Source: Prevotella sp. UBA5379 (GTDB lineage Bacteria > Bacteroidota > Bacteroidia > Bacteroidales > Bacteroidaceae). From it: a stretch of DNA of 10,829 nt. The notes beneath the pieces were generated by a model. The model worked only from the letters and a program-made list of their open reading frames with translations. It had not been told where the DNA came from and made no database searches. Numbering within the stretch: position 1 is the stretch's first letter; each line of letters opens with the position of its first letter. This document shows, piece after piece, positions 5,826-10,829 of the stretch. The stretch is from assembly GCA_002409785.1 (NCBI GenBank), contig DHOX01000092.1:22372-33200 (forward strand). Direction: 5' to 3'. The position numbers and the translations under genes were made by a program.

Positions 5826-8192
5826 TCAATTGAAGAAATTCCAACTGATGCCAAAACGGACTATGGCCGGATCCAAAGGATAGTGGGGGGTGTAGAAATA
5901 GTCCTTATTGCCGCTTTTTCCGTTCAGATGACTATACATGACGAAGAAACGGGTATGCTTCAGGTCAAAATTGATATAGGCATTGACCATGGGGTAGTTG
6001 CCGATTTTCACCCTTTGGCTGTTCTGGCTGTCCTGTACCGTGAACACACCCATGGCGGGACTGTAGTCGGGAGCATAATAAGAGGTGAAGTATCTCATGT
6101 CGATTCCCAGATCGGTATGCAGCACCCGTGCGATCCTGAAACGGAGATAGAGGTTGGTATAGACATTCAGCGTCGGCACTGGCAAGGCATTGTCATCGGA
6201 TGATTTCTGGAAGGTCAGCACGTTTTCCCAGTGGAAAATCTGATATTCGAAATTCTGGAAGAGTTGGACGGTGAGCAGACTCATGTTTCCTCCCTTTTGC
6301 TTCACGCTCACCGTGTTGCCTGTCCGGCTATAGGTGTCGCCACTGTGGACGATATTATAATCTTGCATGAAGTAAGTGTAATTTTGGAGGTTGTCGTAAG
6401 CAACCCTGAGTTTTGTCTGAGTCTTTCGTATCGTAAAGTCTCCCATCAGCCGGCTGTGGATGATCTTGTCGAGGTTGGTGTTGTCCCACCAGAAATGACG
6501 TGAATGATAATGACGGAAGTAGAAGGTGGGATTGGTCCGGTGCAGGAAGGCGTTGGCCGCTAACTGCACCGTATCACCAAACAGTTTGAAGTTGAGGTCT
6601 GCGTTGCCGTCCAGCAGGAGGTTCTGGGCATCCTGTCCTACTATTCCAAGTTCTGCAGTAACATTATAATGGAGCAGACTGCCCTGGGTCTTGCTTAATT
6701 GTCCGCCAATGCTCAGGGTCCGTTCATTATAGGTGGCCCTGCCGCCTCCTGTAGAATCAGGGAGCTCGAAATGTCTCAGGTCATAACTCGCGAAAGCTTT
6801 TAATCCTGCCTTCGCATATTTGTTGAATCCTTCAAGCAAGGCAATGGCGAAGGTGTTCTTGAATTCAAAATGCCGTGTAGAATCATAAATGGAATCTCCG
6901 ACATTGTATCTTTCATTGGCAGGGTAACTGTTGAGATAGTAGTTATCCGGCGTCTGATAGGCTTGGTAAATGCGATGATAGCTGTCAAATTTCATGGTGT
7001 GGATGAAACTTGTTACCGGCACGTATTCACTCTTTGTCCATGAGGTATCCTCTGGGGCTTTCCCGTTTTTAGCAAGAAGACTGTCCGCTGATGCCTTTCC
7101 GTTGACTGCTATCCGGTCACCCGGATTCTTACCCTTAGGGATTGCTGCCGGTTCATTTCCTTCAATCTTAGCACTTTCGGGTCTTCCGTTAGTCAGTTCC
7201 TTCTGGTTCTTCTCGTAAGTTTTCTGATCGAAATGCCTGCCTTCGTCTTTTGCCTTTTTCTCCTCTTTCTCTTTGTTCTTGGCAGCATCATTTTCCTTCT
7301 TTGAGGCAATAGCAAATTTTCTGGCTTTGATTTCTTCGGCTGTCATCGGAACTTTCCGACTGAACCCGAGGCTGTAACGATGGGTGAAGAAGATGTGCTG
7401 ATTGTCATTCCTGTTCCAGTTTTCCTCCAGGACTGTCGGGATCTCATCGGTCTCGTAATTCTCATTGAAGGTTTCGGGATGGGTGATATAATTATCATTC
7501 GTTATTCCACCGTTCTCTGCAACTTTTTCATGATTGAGGGAGATGAGAAGATGGGCCTGATATTGGTCTCCGATATAGGAAGCCCAGGTCGTATAGCCGA
7601 AATGAGATGTACTTTGATTACTGTAATAGCCTCTGCCATACTTATAGTCGAAGCGGAAACCTACTCCCAACCTTTTCCCTGCGTTGACCGCATAGAGGGC
7701 CTTGAAATCATCTTCGCCATCGATACGATTACCGCATTCATTTAGGGTTACATTGGTGATGGGGGAATATGTGTTGGTGAAATGCTGGACTCCGACGGGT
7801 CTGACAAAATAATCATAAGGTTGAGTGAATATGAATTGAGATGGATCAGGCCGGTCGATGAAAATACGGGCGATGCGTGGGGATCCCATGTTGCCTAACG
7901 TATTGTATTCTCCTCTCAGTCCGGTCGTAAACGTAGTGTTCATATACATATAGGACAGGGTGTCCACTTGTGCAGGCGTACGGTCTCCGAAGCGTTCATC
8001 CACAGTCCATACATGAATGCCTCTGGGGATTTCCTTTTCACTGCCTAATGAGTCTGTCCGGTTTCGTTTATTGGTATTGCTGACATCTCCGTTCGCGTCA
8101 ATTCCTTGAATAGAATTATTATTAGAATTGATTTGCGCCGAAATGGGAATTACGGCGCAAATCAGAAATAGCATCAAAAAAAATTTTCTCAT
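5826..8192 (-). CDS. Bacteroidetes putative outer-membrane porin (Porin_10-like)
   Basis: This 788-residue protein starts with a signal peptide (hydrophobic 3-17, likely cut after PISA before Gln20). It is then rich in alternating aromatic/polar strands and ends in FGISWNFFN, the aromatic C-terminus expected of a beta-barrel recognised by the BAM machinery. The overall form matches the uncharacterised Bacteroidetes 'putative porin' family (about 600-800 residues). I recognise it by general resemblance, not by a specific motif. Residues about 285-388 form a strongly charged Lys/Glu/Asn-rich low-complexity insert that interrupts the barrel strands and is probably an exposed loop or periplasmic segment. 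The ATG overlaps the stop of the small membrane protein by four bases (ATGA), indicating translational coupling. No SusC/TonB plug features are seen, so passive diffusion is more likely than active uptake. Confidence 0.8.
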   Translation of the reverse strand: MRKFFLMLFLICAVIPISAQINSNNNSIQGIDANGDVSNTNKRNRTDSLGSEKEIPRGIHVWTVDERFGDRTPAQVDTLSYMYMNTTFTTGLRGEYNTLGNMGSPRIARIFIDRPDPSQFIFTQPYDYFVRPVGVQHFTNTYSPITNVTLNECGNRIDGEDDFKALYAVNAGKRLGVGFRFDYKYGRGYYSNQSTSHFGYTTWASYIGDQYQAHLLISLNHEKVAENGGITNDNYITHPETFNENYETDEIPTVLEENWNRNDNQHIFFTHRYSLGFSRKVPMTAEEIKARKFAIASKKENDAAKNKEKEEKKAKDEGRHFDQKTYEKNQKELTNGRPESAKIEGNEPAAIPKGKNPGDRIAVNGKASADSLLAKNGKAPEDTSWTKSEYVPVTSFIHTMKFDSYHRIYQAYQTPDNYYLNSYPANERYNVGDSIYDSTRHFEFKNTFAIALLEGFNKYAKAGLKAFASYDLRHFELPDSTGGGRATYNERTLSIGGQLSKTQGSLLHYNVTAELGIVGQDAQNLLLDGNADLNFKLFGDTVQLAANAFLHRTNPTFYFRHYHSRHFWWDNTNLDKIIHSRLMGDFTIRKTQTKLRVAYDNLQNYTYFMQDYNIVHSGDTYSRTGNTVSVKQKGGNMSLLTVQLFQNFEYQIFHWENVLTFQKSSDDNALPVPTLNVYTNLYLRFRIARVLHTDLGIDMRYFTSYYAPDYSPAMGVFTVQDSQNSQRVKIGNYPMVNAYINFDLKHTRFFVMYSHLNGKSGNKDYFYTPHYPLDPAIVRFGISWNFFN

Positions 8193-8431
8193 TTATGAAA
8201 GAGTCGAAGTAAGACCTCAATAAATTTGATGGCTACAGCTGAAAGCATCACTATGATGGCGGGAGTTTTATACTGGCTGAAAAGGTAGAAGCATACTCCC
8301 ACGACAGCTAAGATCATAAAAATGATGTTCAGGATGTTCCTGAGTTTGAATAGCGGCGAACGCTCTTCCTTGATGGGTTTCAAGCGTCGCAGGTGTCTGA
8401 ATGGATTCTGGCCCTGGCTTAGGTTGTCCAT
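8189..8431 (-). CDS. Small two-helix membrane protein
   Basis: An 80-residue protein of unknown function. A basic, polar N-terminus (1-30, with RHLRRLKP) is followed by two hydrophobic helices, about 31-49 and 54-74, and a short LFHK tail. Positive charges at both ends suggest a hairpin with both termini in the cytoplasm. It starts 17 bases after the DUF4468-like gene and overlaps the porin start by four bases, so it is almost certainly translated with the porin. A role in envelope assembly of its neighbours is possible but is position-based inference only. Confidence 0.75.
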   Translation of the reverse strand: MDNLSQGQNPFRHLRRLKPIKEERSPLFKLRNILNIIFMILAVVGVCFYLFSQYKTPAIIVMLSAVAIKFIEVLLRLFHK

Positions 8432-8448
8432 GTTTTTGGATCTTTAAT

Positions 8449-9228
8449 TTAATGCGATGATTTGTCTTCCTCGTTGCGGAACATGTCCGTCACCTGCTTG
8501 AAGATTTCATCTTTACGGTCAATGGTATACTTGCGGAATTTTCCATACATTCTGGCCAGATCATTTTTCTTCTTTGTCAAGGCATATTTGTCTGTGATGA
8601 TCTCCTCGGCGGGGGAGTAGAACCCTCCGGGGCGCCCCTCTTCATAGATGTAGCTGAGACGGCTTATGGTCATTTTCAGATGTTGGTCGCTGCACTGGGC
8701 TATGATCGTATACATGAACTGCGCCCTGTCTACGGAAAGGAAAGTGCTTTTGAAGGTCATCCACTCCTTTATGGGCGCGGCGATGACTCCTCTGCTTGTG
8801 CTTACTAATGCAATCCTGCTTCCCTTTAGTTCATCTTTGCCTTTGGTCAGTTGACTTAAATAGTGATAAACGGAATCATAGATCTCCTCCTCATTCCGGC
8901 CGGGGATACGCTCATCCAACGTAAAAATGATCTTTCCTTCTTTGTCTGTCGGGACTGCTCCTGCGAGATATTTCGGGTTTTCTTTTAATTTGACGGCGTG
9001 TTGGGTTTCAGGGTTTTTTTCTTTCCCTCCGGATTCCTTTGTGGTTGCTGTCCGGGCTGTTGTCTGCCCTGGTATGGTCCAGTCAGCCGGACTTGCATTT
9101 TTTGCCTTTACGGTATCTTGTAAAGTGGTTATTTCTATTTTCCCCGGTGCCGGCTGGTTCCCCTCGACAGAACTGGCTCCCACCAGTAGGGGAAAGCATA
9201 ACAGGATGATAGTAAATGCTTGCTTCAT
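8449..9228 (-). CDS. Secreted protein with DUF4468-like (TBP-like fold) domain
   Basis: This 259-residue protein opens with a signal peptide (hydrophobic 5-17, LLVGASS, likely cut near residue 19-20). Residues 21-80 are a low-complexity Thr/Lys/Pro-rich linker. The folded part, about 95-255, has the layout I associate with the Bacteroidetes DUF4468 family. It includes GKIIFTLDERIPGRNEEEIYDSV (98-120), two central strands with TSRGVIAAP (144-152), and YTIIAQCSDQHLKMTISRLSYI (173-194), ending in a helix before the C-terminus. I see no lipobox, so it should be periplasmic or surface-released. The biochemical function is unknown. It is the first gene of the minus-strand cluster. The alternative is an unrelated secreted protein; the domain name is recalled by pattern and needs a profile search. 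Confidence 0.7.
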   Translation of the reverse strand: MKQAFTIILLCFPLLVGASSVEGNQPAPGKIEITTLQDTVKAKNASPADWTIPGQTTARTATTKESGGKEKNPETQHAVKLKENPKYLAGAVPTDKEGKIIFTLDERIPGRNEEEIYDSVYHYLSQLTKGKDELKGSRIALVSTSRGVIAAPIKEWMTFKSTFLSVDRAQFMYTIIAQCSDQHLKMTISRLSYIYEEGRPGGFYSPAEEIITDKYALTKKKNDLARMYGKFRKYTIDRKDEIFKQVTDMFRNEEDKSSH

Positions 9229-9254
9229 GATTTTTTTATATCTGATATTGACAA

Positions 9255-9268
9255 GTTACAAAAGTAAC
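9255..9268 (-). promoter_or_regulatory. Candidate -7 box inside a palindrome before the DUF4468-like gene
   Basis: Read on the minus strand, TACTTTTG (9266-9259) fits TAnnTTTG and lies 30 bases before the start codon. It sits within the perfect inverted repeat GTTAC-AAAA-GTAAC (9255-9268), so a dimeric repressor site overlapping the promoter is possible. No clear -33 TTTG is found at the normal distance. Confidence 0.4.
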
Positions 9269-9512
9269 AAAATATATTTGATTCCCCGTTGATTAAGTAA
9301 TATTTAACTTTTGTCTTTTCTGCCTTTTTCCGTTTTTGCATATTGTATGCAGGAAGAAAAAAAATACTTGCAAAAAGACCAGGTCTGAATAAGTTGGATT
9401 CTTGATCATTTTCTGCAGAATGACATCAACTATCGTTTTAAAGCTAGATTAACGTTGAAGATGTTAAATATTCGTAATAAACATCTCTTTTCTCTATCAA
9501 TTGGTCAGAATA

Positions 9513-9544
9513 TTTGGTTTATACAATAAACTTATTTACATTTG
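9513..9544 (+). promoter_or_regulatory. Strong Bacteroidetes-type promoter
   Basis: TTTG (9513-9516), exactly 20 bases, then TACATTTG (9537-9544) is an ideal match to the Bacteroidetes housekeeping promoter (TTTG, 19-21 bases, TAnnTTTG). Transcription should start near 9550-9552. No gene follows directly; the next large one begins at 9837 and a terminator lies only about 30 bases downstream. Confidence 0.65.
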
Positions 9545-9621
9545 CATCCTGTATTAAAAGGATGCTTAAGTATCCTTTGTTTTTTACAAATATAGTTTAT
9601 GAAACAAACTTATTTATTTGC
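9517..9621 (+). repeat. Imperfect direct duplication of the promoter segment
   Basis: The 29-base segment at 9517-9545 (GTTTAT..AACTTATTTACATTTGC) recurs as 27 bases at 9595-9621 (GTTTAT..AACTTATTTATTTGC), 78 bases further on. The second copy has lost two bases within the -7 box and has AATA where the first has the -33 TTTG, so only the first should be a working promoter. The terminator lies between the copies. Confidence 0.5.
9544..9585 (+). terminator. Intrinsic terminator with a competing upstream hairpin
   Basis: The 22-base sequence at 9557-9578 is nearly self-complementary: AAAGGATGCTT pairs with AAGTATCCTTT with one G-T wobble. It is followed by G and six T (9580-9585), the form of a rho-independent terminator. 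An alternative stem pairs GCATCC (9544-9549) with GGATGC (9560-9565) and would destroy the terminator stem. The two structures are mutually exclusive, as in attenuators, though the predicted transcription start falls close to the first arm and may exclude it from the RNA. Confidence 0.65.
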
Positions 9622-9685
9622 TGGACTTAAGTGGTTGTAGAGTTAAGTTGAATAGCAAATTACTAATGGAAATAGAGATCAAAGC

Positions 9686-9790
9686 ATGAGATATAAAAAT
9701 TTAATTCGGATAAGAAGGTTCAGTGTCACAGGCTTATTTAAAGGTGTTTTTGATGATGCACATAAGTGGTTAAGCAGTGTAGAGCGATAG
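9686..9790 (+). CDS. Possible 34-residue basic small protein
   Basis: ATG at 9686 opens a frame ending at TAG 9788-9790. The product begins MRYKNLIRIRRFSVTG and ends AHKWLSSVER: a strongly basic first half and an amphipathic second half. It lies downstream of the 9513-9544 promoter, but the terminator at 9557-9585 separates them. No Shine-Dalgarno is evident and nothing is recognised by similarity, so this may be chance or a relic. Confidence 0.2.
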   Translation: MRYKNLIRIRRFSVTGLFKGVFDDAHKWLSSVER

Positions 9791-9836
9791 GTTAAAGATT
9801 TTGTAAAGTATTGTATAATAATAAATAATTGAAAAA

Positions 9837-10445
9837 ATGGAAGAAAAAAAATTAACTGAAAAAGAAAGTTTAGAGCTGATTACTCGGATGATTCAATCAA
9901 CAAAAGAGAATCTTGAAGTAGGGCGGGGGAATAAATTCTTGATGTATGGATATTTCACGGTTGCATTGGGGATCGTGATTTTTCTGCTGTCACTTTTTAC
10001 CCACAACAACTTGTATAGTTGGGGATGGTGCCTGATGTTTGCATGTTGGGCATTTGTGTCTTGGAAAGCAAAGAAACCGGATGTTATTACCTATACCGGT
10101 AAAGCAATTCAACGAGTGTGGCAGATTATGGGACTGATGTTTGCCATCACGTTTGTCTCTTTGTGGATATTCGTCGTTATCTTTCATACCCATTACATTC
10201 TTATGATTCTTATGATGCCGTTATCTCTGATTTATGTGAATATAGGTGTTTCTATTACTGGGATCATTTTGAAGGATAAGTGGATGACCTTTTTACCGTT
10301 GGTGAGCCAGTTGATAGCCTTTTATATGTTGGTGGCTATAATGAATAATATTCCGAATATCTTGTTGAATCTTTTGATGAGTTTTGCATTCATTGTTTCT
10401 ATGGTTATCCCTGGGCATATATTGAATTACAAAATGCATAAATGA
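9837..10445 (+). CDS. Six-helix membrane protein paired with a winged-helix regulator
   Basis: This 202-residue protein has a soluble, charged N-terminus (1-33; EEKKLTEKESLELITRMI and a GRGNK turn) followed by about six hydrophobic helices: roughly 35-55, 60-76, 95-116, 118-144, 148-168 and 173-193. A short NYKMHK tail follows. No catalytic motif or transporter signature is visible. Integral membrane proteins of this shape with an N-terminal cytoplasmic helix are often found in Bacteroidetes directly before a small HTH_34-type regulator, which is the case here with a 4-base ATGA overlap. It may sense a membrane signal or be the regulated product; both are inference. The DNA here is visibly more AT-rich than the minus-strand genes. 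No clear promoter box was found in the last 50 bases before the start. Confidence 0.75.
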   Translation: MEEKKLTEKESLELITRMIQSTKENLEVGRGNKFLMYGYFTVALGIVIFLLSLFTHNNLYSWGWCLMFACWAFVSWKAKKPDVITYTGKAIQRVWQIMGLMFAITFVSLWIFVVIFHTHYILMILMMPLSLIYVNIGVSITGIILKDKWMTFLPLVSQLIAFYMLVAIMNNIPNILLNLLMSFAFIVSMVIPGHILNYKMHK

Positions 10446-10726
10446 TGTTCAAAGATCTAAATCCATTATTGCATTCACAACTCAGATTGGCTATTATGTC
10501 AATTCTTATTTCGGTAGATGAAGCTGATTTCGTTTATCTGAAAGAGAAAACAAACTCAACAGCTGGTAATCTGAGTGTGCAGATTGATAAATTATCACAG
10601 GCTGATTATATTGAAGTGAAAAAAGATTTTGTTGGGAAAAGACCTCATACGACCTGCCGGATAACAGGAAAGGGCCGAAAGGCTTTTTCTGATTATATTG
10701 ATGCTTTGAAGAGCTACTTGCCTTGA
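10442..10726 (+). CDS. Winged-helix transcriptional regulator (HTH_34 / MarR-like)
   Basis: This 94-residue protein is a single winged helix-turn-helix. LNPLLHSQLRLAIMSIL (6-22) is the opening helix typical of the family, EADFVYLKEKTNSTAGNLSVQIDKL (27-51) contains the HTH with its recognition helix, and EVKKDFVGKRPHTTCRITGKGRKAF (58-82) is the wing, including the usual RPHTTCRIT strand. It has no ligand-binding domain, so it probably responds through its partner or acts as a simple dimeric repressor. Its ATG overlaps the stop of the membrane-protein gene; the next codon is also ATG (10445) and could be the true start. Co-translation with the membrane protein is expected and autoregulation of the pair is likely from family precedent. 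Repeats follow its stop after about 40 bases. Confidence 0.88.
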   Translation: MMFKDLNPLLHSQLRLAIMSILISVDEADFVYLKEKTNSTAGNLSVQIDKLSQADYIEVKKDFVGKRPHTTCRITGKGRKAFSDYIDALKSYLP

Positions 10727-10764
10727 TTTATGTGATCTTTTTCGGAACAGATACCGACACTTTG

Positions 10765-10829
10765 ATTACCAGGCGGTGGTAGATATGTCTCCACGGCTTG
10801 GTAACGATGTCTCCACGGCCTGGTAATGA
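10765..10829. repeat. GC-richer repeats with both direct and inverted copies, cut by the window edge
   Basis: ATGTCTCCACGGCTTGGTAAC (10785-10805) is followed at a period of 22 by a copy at 10807-10827 differing at two positions. Upstream, ATTACCAGGCGGTGG (10765-10779) is the inverse of 10813-10827 with one mismatch and of 10791-10805 with a few more. The inverted copy can therefore fold with either direct copy into a 14-15 bp hairpin. It lies 39 bases after the regulator's stop and may serve as a transcript end, but no T run follows. The array probably continues past the window. Confidence 0.65.

Larger units (their letters stand above)
9229..9836. other. 608-bp AT-rich intergenic region between divergent genes
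   Basis: No gene of normal size fits here. It holds the minus-strand promoter candidate (9255-9268), a small hairpin GCATA-TTG-TATGC (9338-9350), a well-formed plus-strand promoter (9513-9544), a terminator (9557-9585), an imperfect copy of the promoter segment (9595-9621) and one weak small open frame (9686-9790). I see nothing convincing in 9360-9510. I found no tRNA-like cloverleaf. Confidence 0.6.

Noticed and set aside
5747..5854. 36-residue N-terminal extension of menA overlapping the porin
   Set aside because: The extension is hydrophilic and unlike the family, and overlaps the porin's coding end. Met at 5746 gives the normal MenA length.
9797..9831. Promoter directly before the membrane-protein gene (TTTG at 9800, -7 at 9824)
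   Set aside because: The -7 box has two mismatches, and its transcription start would fall at or past the start codon at 9837.
10765..10829. CRISPR array
   Set aside because: Units repeat every 22 bases with essentially no spacer and occur in both orientations, and no cas gene is present.

Overview
The window looks like chromosomal DNA of a Bacteroidales bacterium, most likely Bacteroides, Phocaeicola or Parabacteroides. Four things point there: promoter-like boxes fit TAnnTTTG, Shine-Dalgarno sequences are absent or weak, there is a Bacteroidetes-type 'putative porin' with a DUF4468-like secreted partner, and one gene carries the paired starch-binding N-terminus typical of Bacteroidetes amylomaltases. 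Genus is inference; there is no rRNA or other marker.

Layout. (1) At 29-1078 (minus) is the endolytic transglycosylase mltG. It is divergent from 1180-2646 (plus), a two-part protein with tandem CBM20-like starch-binding domains joined in frame to a complete HAD phosphatase of the phosphoglycolate phosphatase type. (2) A short convergent gap holds three spaced TTCTGAC repeats beside a stand-alone LytTR DNA-binding protein (2752-3111, minus). (3) Riboflavin synthase ribE (3263-3868, minus) follows. It is preceded by a strong terminator hairpin and about 220 bp of non-genic DNA with short inverted repeats and an ATG-less open frame. (4) A five-gene minus-strand cluster runs from 9228 down to 4153: a DUF4468-like secreted protein, a small two-helix membrane protein, a large outer-membrane porin, menA (menaquinone synthesis) and an HD-domain hydrolase. 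(5) A 600-bp AT-rich gap carries a well-formed promoter followed at once by a terminator. (6) A plus-strand pair, a six-helix membrane protein and a winged-helix regulator overlapping by 4 bp, is followed at the window edge by GC-richer repeats.

How the genes fit together. The minus cluster is tightly spaced and probably one transcription unit. It links envelope proteins with menaquinone synthesis, but no single pathway is evident. ribE may be expressed by its own promoter or by read-through of the terminator in front of it. The membrane protein/winged-helix pair has the form of a small self-contained regulatory module.

The most unusual items are the CBM20-CBM20-HAD fusion, the promoter-plus-terminator unit at 9513-9585 with mutually exclusive hairpins, and the structured region upstream of ribE. 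I did not find a CRISPR array, rRNA, tRNA, an intact insertion sequence or a recognisable defence system.
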